Assembly (NCBI RefSeq): GCF_000367945.1 | Contig: NZ_KB849178.1 | Span: 303,501-367,500 of the forward strand | From: Acinetobacter proteolyticus | Lineage (GTDB): Bacteria; Pseudomonadota; Gammaproteobacteria; Pseudomonadales; Moraxellaceae | Length of the DNA: 64,000 nucleotides | Direction: 5' to 3' | Shown here: positions 17,773 to 27,987 of the stretch, in pieces | How the letters are laid out: each line of letters starts with the position of its first letter | How positions within the stretch are numbered: the first letter of the stretch is position 1 | The notes under the pieces: model-generated | Database searches by the model: none | Seen by the model: the letters and a program-made list of their open reading frames with translations, nothing else | What the model was told of the DNA's origin: nothing | Position numbers and translations under genes: made by a program

Positions 17773-18324
17773 TTAAGATATCGTTTGATTTAAACGTTGA
17801 TGTCTTTTTCGCAAGATGTACTCACCGAGGAATAATATTCCCATCAATAGGTAAGACACAAAGCCATTATAAATGATCCAATACGTCATGGGTGCAAATA
17901 CTGTTGCCAGCGCAATCATGGCATTTATTGCAAAGAAAAAACACCAAACCACAGTAACTTTCCGTGTCCATACCACGCCAGAGGCTGGCAGATCTGGCTC
18001 AACCAGACGGGCAAAACGTTCAATCATGGATGGTGGTCGATACAGTGTCAGTGCAAAAATGATCAACGTGCCAAGACTCATCCCCACAGGATAAAGCTTG
18101 AGCCAAGCATGATCTTTTAAAATCAGGCTCAATCCACCACAAATAATGGCTAAACCAGTTAGCGGTAACAGCAAATCTTTTTTTGCGCTCAGCAAGCGAC
18201 ACATGCCCAAAACAATCAGTAAAACACTGACCCAGATGAACTGTCCATGCGACAGGCTCCATCCAACAATAAAGGGGTACAACACAAAAAATGTGATCAA
18301 TCCCCCTCTAATGAGATGTCTCAT
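17773..18324 (-). CDS. ApeG-like integral membrane protein (COG4648 type)
   Basis: A 183-residue membrane protein with about five hydrophobic segments and a basic C-terminus (RKRHQRLNQ). It matches in size and position the COG4648 membrane protein found between the ACPs and the ligase in aryl polyene clusters. Its start overlaps the ApeF ACP gene by four bases. The role is unknown; it may anchor the soluble synthase complex at the inner membrane. Confidence 0.72.
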   Translation of the reverse strand: MRHLIRGGLITFFVLYPFIVGWSLSHGQFIWVSVLLIVLGMCRLLSAKKDLLLPLTGLAIICGGLSLILKDHAWLKLYPVGMSLGTLIIFALTLYRPPSMIERFARLVEPDLPASGVVWTRKVTVVWCFFFAINAMIALATVFAPMTYWIIYNGFVSYLLMGILFLGEYILRKRHQRLNQTIS

Positions 18325-18569
18325 TCAGCGGTCATATTCTGAATCACCGCAACAACATCTTGTACGGTTCTGACTGCTTTAAAATCTTCAGGCTTGACTT
18401 GCTTGCCAGTCAGTTCTTTAATTTTAACCACCAGATCAACAGCATCAATGCTGTCTACATCGAGATCTTCGTATAAATTGGAAGTAAGCTGGATATCATC
18501 AGGTTCAATTTCGAATAAATCCTGCATCCATTCTCTTAACTTTGCCAGCACCTGTTCTTGAGTTAACAT
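18321..18569 (-). CDS. apeF: Acyl carrier protein ApeF-like
   Basis: An 82-residue ACP. The phosphopantetheine attachment serine is S40 in DLDVDSIDAVDLV. It is acidic and helical, as expected. It is the second of two tandem ACPs of the aryl polyene synthase, one of which carries the starter and the other the growing chain in studied systems. The PPTase encoded at 2861 is the probable activating enzyme. An AGGAG-like site (TTAAGGAGTAGATCG) precedes the ATG. Confidence 0.85.
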   Translation of the reverse strand: MLTQEQVLAKLREWMQDLFEIEPDDIQLTSNLYEDLDVDSIDAVDLVVKIKELTGKQVKPEDFKAVRTVQDVVAVIQNMTAE

Positions 18570-18580
18570 CGATCTACTCC

Positions 18581-18856
18581 TTAACCTGCTTGCTGCGCTT
18601 CAACCAAAGCCACTAAGCTTTGAACTGATTTGAAATGTTGTTTGGTTTCATCTGATTCTGCATTCAAATGAATGTTATAGCGTTTTTTCAATGCCAAGCC
18701 CAACTCGAGCGCATCAATTGAGTCTAAGCCCAAACCCTCACCAAAAAGTGGTGCTTCAGTTTCAATATCACTGATGCTAATATCCTCAAGCGCGAGAACA
18801 TCAATAATCATTTGCTTTAATTCATCAGCAAGATTGCTCATTTTTCGATAACTCAT
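18581..18856 (-). CDS. apeE: Acyl carrier protein ApeE-like
   Basis: A 91-residue ACP with phosphopantetheine serine S46 in LGLDSIDALELGL. A start at 18841 (MSNLADE) is equally possible; the longer frame overlaps the acyltransferase gene by 32 bases. It works with the ApeF-like ACP 11 bases downstream as carriers for aryl polyene assembly. Confidence 0.83.
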   Translation of the reverse strand: MSYRKMSNLADELKQMIIDVLALEDISISDIETEAPLFGEGLGLDSIDALELGLALKKRYNIHLNAESDETKQHFKSVQSLVALVEAQQAG

Positions 18857-19646
18857 TATTAAAAATTTGATAAAAACCCTGATTCAACTGACGCACCTGT
18901 TTCGGCGAAACTTCTGAATCTGCCAAGATATCTTGGACTTCAATCGCATCCAACACCTTAATCTCAATATGAAAAGGCTGTGCGGGCACATGATACCATT
19001 TTTCATTTTTGGTTAAGGTCGAGGGTGTACATCTAATCAAAACTGGACGTACTGGTACATTGGCACGAATCGCAATATTTGCAGCGCCGCGTTGAAATTC
19101 GTTCAAGCACTCGCCTTTTTCAGTTCGCGTGCCTTCAGGAAAAATCAGTAATGAAGCTGCGCCCTGCTGTTTTAATCGAAGCACACAGTCTTCAATAAAC
19201 TGCTGCGAACCCGCATTTAAAATATAACCCGCACTACGTACTGGACCACGAGTAAACGGATTTGACCAAAGCGATTGCTTCACCACACAATTGGCCTGCT
19301 GCATCAATCCAATCATCACCACCACATCAATCAAGGTTGGATGATTGGCAATCACCAATTCTTGGCGGCTATGTTGCAGTTTTTCCAGTCCCTCTACTGA
19401 GTAGGTCATGACGCCAAGTTTGACCATCATTTCAGTAAAGCCCTTAAAGCTGTAATGAATGACTTGCTGTGCACGTTGCTGACGTACAACTGGATTGCGG
19501 CTGCTTAAATGAACCAAGGGTGCCACAACCGTTGCAATCCCAACTCCACCCGCACCAAAACTTGCAAAGCTAAAACCGGTTGCTGCAACACGCCAAGCAT
19601 AATTGGCTTTTTGTTTAATCTGATTCAGCTTTAACATTTTTTCCAT
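18825..19646 (-). CDS. Lysophospholipid (PlsC-type) acyltransferase of the aryl polyene cluster
   Basis: About 273 residues from the ATG at 19646 (MEKMLKL); an ATG at 19637 is also possible. The PlsC motifs are complete: NHPTLIDVV (HX4D) and FPEGTRTEKGE. A hydrophobic segment precedes motif I. It probably acylates a glycerol- or glycan-based anchor for the aryl polyene. The frame overlaps the apeC-like gene upstream, consistent with one operon. Confidence 0.82.
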   Translation of the reverse strand: MEKMLKLNQIKQKANYAWRVAATGFSFASFGAGGVGIATVVAPLVHLSSRNPVVRQQRAQQVIHYSFKGFTEMMVKLGVMTYSVEGLEKLQHSRQELVIANHPTLIDVVVMIGLMQQANCVVKQSLWSNPFTRGPVRSAGYILNAGSQQFIEDCVLRLKQQGAASLLIFPEGTRTEKGECLNEFQRGAANIAIRANVPVRPVLIRCTPSTLTKNEKWYHVPAQPFHIEIKVLDAIEVQDILADSEVSPKQVRQLNQGFYQIFNNELSKNEQSC

Positions 19647-20254
19647 CTCAACACTGATTGGCCTACTTCTGCAGCTTGCCAAAACTGGTAAAAAGCCAAG
19701 CTTTCTAATGATTCAGAACCACTAAGTTGTAGAACTTCCAAATTGGGATTTTCTAAACTCACGACGGTCGCCAAAGCAAATGCAGAGAATTCAGTCGCAT
19801 CAACATAAACTCTGGGTAAAGCTTGATCATATGCCACCACCAATACGCGTTGTGCGGTAGCTGTTGATTTTAAAATCGCATAAGCCTCAATCAATGCTTC
19901 TGTCCATTCACAGCTTAAACTTGTCGAAGGCGTCGCATCCTGACATAGAATCGAATACAAGCCTGCAATTGCATTATGAACTGAGGTTGAAAATTGTGTT
20001 GGTGATGGTGTTTGTTGTTGTAATACGTCTTGGAGAATATCCAAGGTTTTTTGTTCGTCCCCATAGCGGGAGGCCCAAACAATATAATCCACACGCTGGC
20101 CATTTAAGCTTGTCAAAGCGCTGCTTAATGCCATTTTTGCCAATGCCGATAGACGTCGACGCTGCATGGCCGGAATAGCATCCAACGCAGTATAGTTTTG
20201 CTGTGCTTCAATCAACTGAGGCTGCGTTAGATGGAGTTTCAACATGCCATGCAC
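19631..20254 (-). CDS. apeC: ApeC-like ketosynthase chain-length factor (first gene of the aryl polyene operon)
   Basis: A 207-residue protein corresponding to the N-terminal half of a ketosynthase (PF13723-like), with DYIVWASRYGDEQKTLDIL and PTQFSTSVHNAIAGLYSI. There is no TACSS cysteine, so it cannot condense on its own; in characterised APE systems ApeC pairs with ApeO as a chain-length-factor-like partner. It is the first gene of the 17-kb minus-strand operon, with a promoter ~50 bases upstream. Start at 20254 or 20245; ribosome-binding support is weak for both. Confidence 0.83.
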   Translation of the reverse strand: MHGMLKLHLTQPQLIEAQQNYTALDAIPAMQRRRLSALAKMALSSALTSLNGQRVDYIVWASRYGDEQKTLDILQDVLQQQTPSPTQFSTSVHNAIAGLYSILCQDATPSTSLSCEWTEALIEAYAILKSTATAQRVLVVAYDQALPRVYVDATEFSAFALATVVSLENPNLEVLQLSGSESLESLAFYQFWQAAEVGQSVLRWKKC

Positions 20255-20304
20255 AATCCGATGTGGTTTAAAAAATAATCAATTTGTGGAAATTTTGCGG
20301 TGGC

Positions 20305-20332
20305 ATTATAGCACTGGTGAGAAATTTAACAA
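20305..20332 (-). promoter_or_regulatory. Probable promoter of the aryl polyene operon
   Basis: On the minus strand a perfect -10 TATAAT (20310-20305) is preceded by TTGTTA (20332-20327) with a 16-base spacer. The expected start of transcription is ~45 bases before the apeC ATG. It is the only clear promoter within the cluster's upstream gap (20255-20452). Confidence 0.6.
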
Positions 20333-20452
20333 AAAATAATTTTTATTATATTTCAATGGCTTATATTATTTATTTTAAACAAAATCCAAACACAAGCTAA
20401 ACTCGACAAAAACATGCATTGTTTAAATTAACTAATAAAATAATAGCATCAA

Positions 20453-20480
20453 AAAAGCCCAAAGCAAACTTTGGGCTTTT
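20453..20480 (-). terminator. Terminator downstream of der
   Basis: A 12-bp stem (AAAAGCCCAAAG / CTTTGGGCTTTT) with a CAAA loop, followed on the minus strand by a run of T. It separates the der transcript from the aryl polyene promoter. Confidence 0.88.
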
Positions 20481-20495
20481 ATCATCAAGACGAGC

Positions 20496-21905
20496 TTAAC
20501 GTTTGAATTTCTTTTCCGCTTTCTTGAACTTCTGAACATAGCGACGTTTGCGTGCCGCTACACGCTCATCGACTTGAGATTTACGCCCTTCAAATGGGTT
20601 ATCCGAAGTTTTGAAATCTACACGAACCGGCGTTCCTTCCAGTTTATAAACTTTACGGAACACGTTCTCAAGATAACGACGATAGTCCGCAGGCGTTTTA
20701 TCCACCTTATTACCATGAATTACGATAGTCGGTGGATTTTGTCCACCCATATGCGCATAACGCATTTTGATTCGCTTACCCCCAATCATTGGCGGTTGAT
20801 GCGCTTCAGTCGCATCATTCAAGATCTGAGTTAATTTCGCAGGAGAAACTTTTAAGTGTGATGAATCATAAGCACGATGGATAGTTGGGTACATTTCTCC
20901 GACACCCGTGCCATGTAAGGCTGAGATTAAATGCACTTTCGCCCAAGGGATAAAGTCAAAACGACGGTCTACATCCAACTTACATTGTTTGCGATCATAC
21001 TCGGTCATGTTGTCCCATTTGTTGATCGCAATCACCATGGCACGACCAGCTTCGAGTGCATAGCCAATTAAGTGTAGATCTTGTTCAACCACACCTTCTC
21101 GAGCGTCCAGTACCACCACAATCACATGGGCATCTTTAATCGCTTGCAGTGTTTTTACGATTGAGAATTTCTCAATCATTTCCTCGACTTTACCTTTACG
21201 ACGCACACCAGCGGTATCAATGAGGGTGTATTGACGTCCATCACGTTCAAACGGAATATAAATCGAGTCACGCGTAGTACCCGGTTGGTCAAATGCAACC
21301 ACACGGTCTTCACCCAGCAGGCGATTGACTAGAGTCGATTTACCGACATTTGGACGACCAATAATGGCTAGACGTAAACCTGTTGCTTTGTCATGTTCTT
21401 CTGGATTTTCATCTTCTGGAACTTCAGCCAACACATCTTCAAGCATTTGCTGAACACCACGCCCGTGGCTTGCAGCAACTTGTAATGGCTCACCCATACC
21501 CAGTTTATAAAACTCAACCAGCGCAGCCTCAGCATGTACCCCATCAACTTTATTGGCGACTAGATATACTTTCTTACCGAGAGTACGTAGTTCACGGGCA
21601 ATTTGTTCGTCTGATGCCAATAAGCCAGCACGTGCATCCACAACAAACACAATGATGTCTGCTTCATGGATGGCGGTTTTTGACTGCTCTGCCATGTATG
21701 AATCAATGCCGCCTTCATTCTCACCAATACCACCGGTATCGACAACAATGAACGACTTATTTTGAAAAACCGCATCGCCATATTTGCGGTCACGAGTTAA
21801 ACCAGCGAAGTCAGCAACCAAAGCATCACGACTTTTGGTGATTTGGTTAAATAGCGTTGATTTTCCGACGTTTGGACGACCAATAAGCGCAATAACGGGT
21901 TTCAT
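20496..21905 (-). CDS. der: Ribosome-assembly GTPase Der (EngA)
   Basis: A 469-residue double-GTPase. Both G1 motifs read GRPNVGKST (near residues 8 and 182), G3 motifs are DTGG and DTAG, and G4 motifs are NKVD and NKWD. A KH-like domain and a basic tail end the protein. Der acts in late 50S subunit assembly. It lies downstream of bamB, a common gammaproteobacterial order. Confidence 0.97.
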   Translation of the reverse strand: MKPVIALIGRPNVGKSTLFNQITKSRDALVADFAGLTRDRKYGDAVFQNKSFIVVDTGGIGENEGGIDSYMAEQSKTAIHEADIIVFVVDARAGLLASDEQIARELRTLGKKVYLVANKVDGVHAEAALVEFYKLGMGEPLQVAASHGRGVQQMLEDVLAEVPEDENPEEHDKATGLRLAIIGRPNVGKSTLVNRLLGEDRVVAFDQPGTTRDSIYIPFERDGRQYTLIDTAGVRRKGKVEEMIEKFSIVKTLQAIKDAHVIVVVLDAREGVVEQDLHLIGYALEAGRAMVIAINKWDNMTEYDRKQCKLDVDRRFDFIPWAKVHLISALHGTGVGEMYPTIHRAYDSSHLKVSPAKLTQILNDATEAHQPPMIGGKRIKMRYAHMGGQNPPTIVIHGNKVDKTPADYRRYLENVFRKVYKLEGTPVRVDFKTSDNPFEGRKSQVDERVAARKRRYVQKFKKAEKKFKR

Positions 21906-22081
21906 AAATTAACCTTAATTCAGACGAGCCATCGTTGATGACATCGTATCAGAAACAGTATGGAAGATTTTGGTGATCAAGTAATCACAATAAAAATTCG
22001 GGGTTTTGTTTAAACAAATACCCCGATCATTCTTTTATTAGCAATAGCTAATTGTGCATTTTACCACAAGCTAAGGCAAAA

Positions 22082-23224
22082 TTAACGATTCTGCCAAATG
22101 GTTAATGCACCTTTTCGTGTCGCAACATAGAGCTGATTGTCAATCACGCGCAATGAGCGGACTTCACCGCTGGTTTTGGCACGACCAATCAACTTACCTA
22201 AAGCAGGATTGATTAGATGAAGCACGCCATCCAAATCACCCACGACCAGATTTTGTCCTAACATCACAGGATTACTGAGCTTACGATTCAACAATTCTTC
22301 ATTTTGCCAAACCAACTCACCTGTCGCCAAGTTATATGCATTCAACTTGCCATCCGTCGTCGCAACGAAAACTTTATCATCCGCAACTTCAGCGCTATTG
22401 GTACTGCTCGCATCTTCACTCCACACCACACGTTGTGTTGCAAGATCGGTCACGGTGACTTGGCCTTGGAAACTGGTGGTTACCAGATATTGTCCTGATA
22501 CCACAGGATCACCCACAACATCCACTAATCGCTGAATGTCAGAACGACCTTCACTGATTGCCACACGACGTTGGAAACGCGGTACACCACTGATGATATC
22601 CAAAGCATAAACATAGGCATTGGCAGAACCAATTAACACAGTACGCTCATCTAAACGCACAGGTGCTGGTTGACCACGCAAACTAAACTGAACATTCGGT
22701 AGCTTATATGCCCAAACCTGTTGGCCTGTCGCTGCATCATGCGCAAATACCGTACCATCATTGGCAATGGTAATCACACGACCCGACTGGATCAGTGATG
22801 GAGATAAAATGGCACCCGACAATTTCGCGGTCCACTTCTGCTCACCTGTGGCTTGGTCTAAAGCAAATAATTGGCCTTTGCGATTACCACTGACCACAAT
22901 TCCCTCACCTGCTTCTACACCAGCAGTGAGTTCTTGTTTGGTAATTTTACTTTTCCAAAGACGCTGTTTACCTTTGTATGCAGAAACCTGACCGTCTGGG
23001 TCAATCGCAAAAATCACACCATTGTCTGTATCCAACTGCAAACGTAACGCTTCAGCAGCATCGGTAGACGAGACACTTTGTGAAAACACAAGGTTTAAAT
23101 TTTGTTCTTGCGTGATTTTTGGCAATGGATTCGGTTTTGCTTCTTTTACTTTATTGCTTGAACAACCAACGAGTAAAGCTGAAGCAATTGCAATTGCCAA
23201 AGGTAGTTTTAGTTTATTCTGCAT
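22082..23224 (-). CDS. bamB: Outer-membrane protein assembly lipoprotein BamB
   Basis: A 380-residue lipoprotein with lipobox LLVGC (C21) and repeated PQQ-like blades such as ATGEQKWTAKL, ATGQQVWAYKL and ATGELVWQN, forming an eight-bladed propeller. BamB is a BAM-complex accessory that helps insert outer-membrane beta-barrels. Its start overlaps the yfgM-like stop by one base. Confidence 0.95.
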   Translation of the reverse strand: MQNKLKLPLAIAIASALLVGCSSNKVKEAKPNPLPKITQEQNLNLVFSQSVSSTDAAEALRLQLDTDNGVIFAIDPDGQVSAYKGKQRLWKSKITKQELTAGVEAGEGIVVSGNRKGQLFALDQATGEQKWTAKLSGAILSPSLIQSGRVITIANDGTVFAHDAATGQQVWAYKLPNVQFSLRGQPAPVRLDERTVLIGSANAYVYALDIISGVPRFQRRVAISEGRSDIQRLVDVVGDPVVSGQYLVTTSFQGQVTVTDLATQRVVWSEDASSTNSAEVADDKVFVATTDGKLNAYNLATGELVWQNEELLNRKLSNPVMLGQNLVVGDLDGVLHLINPALGKLIGRAKTSGEVRSLRVIDNQLYVATRKGALTIWQNR

Positions 23225-23922
23225 TAAGACTCATCCACTTTGGTATCTAAGATCGGGCGCTCAAACTCAGGATCATCTACTAAAACGCCAACACTTTCGA
23301 GTTTAATTTGTAAAAGCTGACGCTCTTGTTTACGTTCGAGCAGATTATCCCATGCACTTTGATACGCTTTTCGAGCAGACGCGTTGTCTTTTTTCGCAAC
23401 AAAAATATCACCGCGAAGTTCATCAGCAGTCGCCTTAAATGCAGGATCAGTCACGCTAGATAAGGTTTTTAAAGCGTCATCGTATTTGCTTTGCGCCAAT
23501 TGCGCATCAGCCAAACGTAATTTAACAATTTGCAGCAAACCCGCATCTTTAACTTTTGAAGTTTCAACTTTCTTCAAAGCTTTTTCCGCAGCCGCATAAT
23601 CTTGCTTGTCATAGGCAAGTTTCGCCATGATAAATTGTGTTTGAATCGCCTGTGCAGAATCTGCATCATCTTTCACAATTTTATCTGCTGTTTCAGATAA
23701 GCTGGCAAAGGCATTTGGCTGACCTGATGCTGCTTTCGCCTCATCCATCAACTTCTGTACCTTCGCCGTTTGGTTCTGGGCTTCGGCAAGGTTTTTCTTT
23801 TGCCAGTATTCCCATCCGAAAAAGGCAATCAAGGCAATGAGAATTCCGCTAATCATTGCAGAACCATATTTTTTGGCAAACGACTTTAACTGGTCGAGTT
23901 GTTCATCATCACTTAAACTCAT
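23224..23922 (-). CDS. YfgM family tetratricopeptide protein
   Basis: A 232-residue protein with a short cytoplasmic N-terminus, one membrane helix (MISGILIALIAFFGWEYW, ~residues 18-35) and a periplasmic TPR-like helical domain rich in alanine and lysine. YfgM family members bind the SecYEG translocon with PpiD and assist periplasmic chaperone transfer. It lies between hisS and bamB, as in many gammaproteobacteria. Confidence 0.88.
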   Translation of the reverse strand: MSLSDDEQLDQLKSFAKKYGSAMISGILIALIAFFGWEYWQKKNLAEAQNQTAKVQKLMDEAKAASGQPNAFASLSETADKIVKDDADSAQAIQTQFIMAKLAYDKQDYAAAEKALKKVETSKVKDAGLLQIVKLRLADAQLAQSKYDDALKTLSSVTDPAFKATADELRGDIFVAKKDNASARKAYQSAWDNLLERKQERQLLQIKLESVGVLVDDPEFERPILDTKVDES

Positions 23923-23951
23923 GTGATTGTCCTTTTCCTAAATTTTGCAAT

Positions 23952-25244
23952 TTATTGTTTAAATTTTTCGATAAAAAATGGCGTCAGTTCAGTGAGCGCA
24001 ACTTGTGACTGTTCAGCCGTCGCAAGCTCTTTCACCAATAACTGCTGAGATTCCCACTCACGTTCACCCAAGATTACCGCATAGGTTGCACCTGATTGAT
24101 CGGCCTTTTTCATTTGGCTTTTCATACTGCCTTGTGAACCCGTTTTTAAACGAAGCGAACTGTTTGCAGCTTCTAACTGATCACGAATTTGCTCAGCCAA
24201 AACCAAAGCTTTGGCTTGATATGCAGGTTCAGCCAGTAAAAAGATTTCACAATCACGTGCATCTTTGACTTCAGCTACCTGTTCAACCAATAACAGTAAA
24301 CGTTCCATTCCCATGGCAAAACCAACGGCAGGTACAGATTGATCTGCTTTACCTTTGAGCTGTCCAACTAGACCATCATAGCGACCACCGGCACATACAG
24401 TACCCTGTGAACCCAACATGGTGGTGGTCCACTCAAATACGGTCTTGTTGTAGTAGTCCAAACCACGTACGAGTTTCTGGTTAATCACAAACTCAATTCC
24501 TGCATCCGTCAGGTATTGTTGCAGTTGTTGGAAGTGATTGATTGAATCTTCTTTTAAGAAATCATGCAACTTCGGCGCATTTTCTAAAATCTTTTGCGTT
24601 GATTCAACCTTAGAATCCAGAATACGCAATGGATTGGTGCTTAAACGGCGTTGCGAGTCTTCATCCAAGGCGTCTTTGTGTTGGCTTAAAAACTCAACCA
24701 AGGCTGCACGATAGGCTGCACGCTCATCCATTTCACCTAAAGTATTTAACTCTAAGCGCACATGTTCTGACACACCCATACGCTTCCATAAACGTGCGGT
24801 CATTAAAATGATTTCAGCATCGATATCTGGCGTTGCGACACCGAAGGTTTCCACACCAAATTGATGGAACTGGCGATAACGGCCTTTTTGTGGTTTCTCA
24901 TAGCGGAACATTGGCCCGAGATACCAGACTCGTGGCGTCGCACCACGCAGCAAGTTATGCTCCAACATCGCACGCACACAGCCTGCAGTCCCTTCAGGAC
25001 GCAAGGTCAGTGATTCTGGTGGCGTACCTTTGTCGAAAAAAGTATACATTTCTTTTTCAACAATATCGGTTGCATCACCAATAGCACGTTTGAATAAACC
25101 CGTTTGCTCTACGATCGGCAAACGGATTTGTTGATAACCATATGCATCCATTAACGATGCAAGTTGTTGTTCCAGACTTCTCCAAGCGGCAGTTTGCGTT
25201 GGAAGGATGTCATTAAAACCTTTGATAGCGACAATTGAACTCAT
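23952..25244 (-). CDS. hisS: Histidine--tRNA ligase
   Basis: A 430-residue class II aminoacyl-tRNA synthetase. Motif 2 includes [20 protein letters not shown]; the HisRS signatures RGLDYY and AGGRYDGLV are present, as is a motif 3 segment ([10 protein letters not shown]). The C-terminal anticodon-binding domain follows. The start ATG overlaps the ispG stop by four bases. Confidence 0.97.
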   Translation of the reverse strand: MSSIVAIKGFNDILPTQTAAWRSLEQQLASLMDAYGYQQIRLPIVEQTGLFKRAIGDATDIVEKEMYTFFDKGTPPESLTLRPEGTAGCVRAMLEHNLLRGATPRVWYLGPMFRYEKPQKGRYRQFHQFGVETFGVATPDIDAEIILMTARLWKRMGVSEHVRLELNTLGEMDERAAYRAALVEFLSQHKDALDEDSQRRLSTNPLRILDSKVESTQKILENAPKLHDFLKEDSINHFQQLQQYLTDAGIEFVINQKLVRGLDYYNKTVFEWTTTMLGSQGTVCAGGRYDGLVGQLKGKADQSVPAVGFAMGMERLLLLVEQVAEVKDARDCEIFLLAEPAYQAKALVLAEQIRDQLEAANSSLRLKTGSQGSMKSQMKKADQSGATYAVILGEREWESQQLLVKELATAEQSQVALTELTPFFIEKFKQ

Positions 25245-26356
25245 GATGAACTACGAATAATTTCTTTAGATTTTGCTTCTTCAAGCTCTTGAACACGTTG
25301 ACGAACCATTGTTTCAATTTCATCAACCAGCTGATTTGTATCAATTAAATGGCTTTTTTCACCATTTCGATAGACCAGTGAACGCGGTGACGCACCGACA
25401 ATCCCGATATCCGCTTCTTTGGCTTCACCTGGACCATTCACTTTACATCCGATTACAGACAAGTCCATCGGGGTACGGATATCTTCTAAACGCTCTTCCA
25501 AGGCCTGCATCACTTGAATTACATTGAATTCCTGACGTGAACAGCTTGGGCAAGCAATAAAATTAATCCCATTTGAGCGTAAGCCCAATGATTTTAAAAT
25601 ATCAAAACCGATTTTAATTTCATCTTCTGGTTCAGCAGCCAGCGAAATGCGCATGGTATCGCCAATGCCTTCCATCAATAATCCGCCCAAGGCAATTGCC
25701 GATTTGACTGTACCAGTTCGGTAAATCCCCGCCTCAGTGACCCCAAGGTGCAACGGATTATCAATCTGTTGAGACAGCAAGCGATAAGCATCCATGGTTA
25801 AAAACACATTCGATGCCTTAACGCTGACCTTGAACTCTTGGAAATCTAAACGGTCTAGAATGTCGATGTGACGCATCGCCGACTCAAGTAAAGCCTGCCC
25901 TGTCGGCTCACCATATTTCACTTGTAAGTCTTTTTCCAAAGAACCTGCATTGACTCCAATACGAATCGAAATACCATGATGTTTTGCCGCAGCAACCACT
26001 TCACGCACTTTCTGATCCGAGCCAATATTGCCTGGGTTGATCCGTAGGCAGTCTGCGCCATAGTCCGCAACCGCTAAAGCAATACGATGATCAAAATGAA
26101 TATCGGCCACCAAGGGCACAGAAACGCGTTTACGAATCGCGCCAAATGCCTCTGCCGCTTCCATAGACGGTACTGAAACACGCATGATATCCGCACCTGC
26201 ATCTGCACAGCGCTGGATTTGCGCCACAGTTGCATCCACATCACAGGTTTCAGTATTGGTCATACTTTGAACACTGATCGGGGCATCGCCACCGACATAC
26301 ACTGAACCAACACGGATTTTTCGTGTTGGACGGCGTTTAATTGGATTCACAATCAT
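25241..26356 (-). CDS. ispG: 4-hydroxy-3-methylbut-2-enyl diphosphate synthase (IspG/GcpE)
   Basis: A 371-residue [4Fe-4S] enzyme of the MEP isoprenoid pathway. The N-terminal TIM barrel starts with [20 protein letters not shown], and the cluster-binding cysteines are in CPSCSRQEF and [11 protein letters not shown]. It converts MEcPP to HMBPP. The gene sits between rodZ and hisS. Confidence 0.97.
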   Translation of the reverse strand: MIVNPIKRRPTRKIRVGSVYVGGDAPISVQSMTNTETCDVDATVAQIQRCADAGADIMRVSVPSMEAAEAFGAIRKRVSVPLVADIHFDHRIALAVADYGADCLRINPGNIGSDQKVREVVAAAKHHGISIRIGVNAGSLEKDLQVKYGEPTGQALLESAMRHIDILDRLDFQEFKVSVKASNVFLTMDAYRLLSQQIDNPLHLGVTEAGIYRTGTVKSAIALGGLLMEGIGDTMRISLAAEPEDEIKIGFDILKSLGLRSNGINFIACPSCSRQEFNVIQVMQALEERLEDIRTPMDLSVIGCKVNGPGEAKEADIGIVGASPRSLVYRNGEKSHLIDTNQLVDEIETMVRQRVQELEEAKSKEIIRSSS

Positions 26357-26378
26357 CGTATAGCTCTACTCTTTGGCA

Positions 26379-27173
26379 TTAACGAGACAAACGGAATTCT
26401 GCTTTTCCATTGACCGTATATGGAGACAAGGAAATTTGCTCCTGATTTAAAGTCAATGCTACTGCGGTCGCATCATCTAAACGAATTTGAAATGGCGATT
26501 CACCACTTAAAGTCAAAGTCGATGCTTGACGACCTGTTGCCAATACTTTACCTGTTGCATCGACAATATGCACAGAAGTTGGTCGATTAAAATTCAACAC
26601 CAATTGATCACCAGATGTTGCAGTAGTGGTATTCCCCATCGGCAAAATCTGAACATCCGAATTTTTGATCTTTGGTACATCATCGTCATCTTTATGGCTG
26701 GATGTCCAATTCTGCACCGCCATAACCGCCAACCACGCTAAAACTGCAACAGCCGCCACAATTGCAATGCGTTTTAACCAGATACGATTACGCACGCTTT
26801 TCGAACCTGATAATTTCCCCATAATTTTAATCGGAGAATTATTCAAGGCATGGCTGGCTTTCAGTCCAGTATCATTGACATAGATTTCATCAAAACGCTG
26901 AATAATCGCACTGGCATCTGCATTTAAATGCTTTGCATAAGCACGGTAATAACCTTTGATGAAAGTTGCTTCTGGCAATGATTTATAATCATCTTGCTCT
27001 AATGCTGTCAATGTTTTGACAGGCATATTCAATACGTTTGCAATCTCTTCAATTTCTTTCTTTTGTGCAATACGAATTTGACGCAAATACTCACCAGGTC
27101 GTTGAATATTTCCTAAGGTTGACGATGGCGAGGTTGTGCCAGTTGGCTGATGTGAATTTGGATTTATTTCCAT
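26379..27173 (-). CDS. rodZ: Cytoskeletal protein RodZ
   Basis: A 264-residue protein. An N-terminal Xre-like HTH spans ~residues 28-95 (GEYLRQIRIAQKKEIEEIANVL), followed by one membrane helix (IAIVAAVAVLAWLAVMAV, ~140-157) and a periplasmic DUF4115 beta-domain. RodZ links MreB filaments to the cell-wall elongation machinery. It overlaps pilF by 10 bases and precedes ispG. Confidence 0.93.
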   Translation of the reverse strand: MEINPNSHQPTGTTSPSSTLGNIQRPGEYLRQIRIAQKKEIEEIANVLNMPVKTLTALEQDDYKSLPEATFIKGYYRAYAKHLNADASAIIQRFDEIYVNDTGLKASHALNNSPIKIMGKLSGSKSVRNRIWLKRIAIVAAVAVLAWLAVMAVQNWTSSHKDDDDVPKIKNSDVQILPMGNTTTATSGDQLVLNFNRPTSVHIVDATGKVLATGRQASTLTLSGESPFQIRLDDATAVALTLNQEQISLSPYTVNGKAEFRLSR

Positions 27174-27970
27174 ACGGCCTCAGTACTGTACTGTAATTGC
27201 AAATAACGTTGATATTCTGGACTATCAGGAAAGAGTGCGCGCAGTTGATTGACTAACACTTGCATTCCTAATTGATCCGCATTCGCTCGAGCAATGCGTA
27301 GACCAATCCAAAGCGCCCGAGCACCTTGGTTTTTCTGTCCCACGTTACGAACATATTGTTCGTATAGTTGCGACGCATCTCTATTATTTTGTTGCAAATA
27401 GAAAATTTCCGCCAACTCTAACATTGAAATAGTTGCGTTTCGATTCGCTTGTAGCGCCTGTTTGAATGATTTTTCAGCATTCGCAACATCGCCCAATTTC
27501 AAATAGATTCGTCCTAGGTTTTCCAACGACTGAAACCGTTGTTCATAGCCTAAGGTTGCACCCGCACGAGTAAATTGCTCAATAGCGTCATTATAGCGTT
27601 GCTGTTGATACAAATATGTACCGTAATTATTACGCGCTTGAGCATTATCAGGTTCTGAGGAAATTGCCCGCTTAAAATAAGCTTCAGCTTTTTCCATATT
27701 GGTCTTGCTGCCCTCTTGTTGCAGTAAGATACCCATCATCATGTTGGCATTGGCATCCCGTGAATCAACTTTTAAGGCTTGGTCAAGTGAACGCTTGGCT
27801 GCGTCTAAATCACGATTACGAATATACTCTGCTGCAAGTTGGGTACGGACTTGCACTGCTTTTTCTGGATCTTTTTTTAATGTTGAAGATGTTGATTGAC
27901 ATGCTGTCAGGCCAAGTAAAGTAAACACAACAGCTGTCGCAATAATCGTTTTTGGTCGAGTGGTATTCAA
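27164..27970 (-). CDS. pilF: Type IV pilus biogenesis/stability lipoprotein PilF (TTG start)
   Basis: A TPR lipoprotein with lipobox LLGLTAC and about six TPR units (for example NARNNYGTYLYQQQRYNDAIEQF). PilF/PilW is the outer-membrane pilotin for secretin PilQ. A TTG at 27970 gives a 268-residue protein, 17 bases after the rlmN stop, preceded by GGGGAAAAGGCG; the alternative ATG at 28039 overlaps rlmN by 52 bases and places a charged stretch before the signal peptide. I prefer the TTG. Confidence 0.88.
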   Translation of the reverse strand: MNTTRPKTIIATAVVFTLLGLTACQSTSSTLKKDPEKAVQVRTQLAAEYIRNRDLDAAKRSLDQALKVDSRDANANMMMGILLQQEGSKTNMEKAEAYFKRAISSEPDNAQARNNYGTYLYQQQRYNDAIEQFTRAGATLGYEQRFQSLENLGRIYLKLGDVANAEKSFKQALQANRNATISMLELAEIFYLQQNNRDASQLYEQYVRNVGQKNQGARALWIGLRIARANADQLGMQVLVNQLRALFPDSPEYQRYLQLQYSTEAVWK

Positions 27971-27987
27971 CGCCTTTTCCCCAAGTA

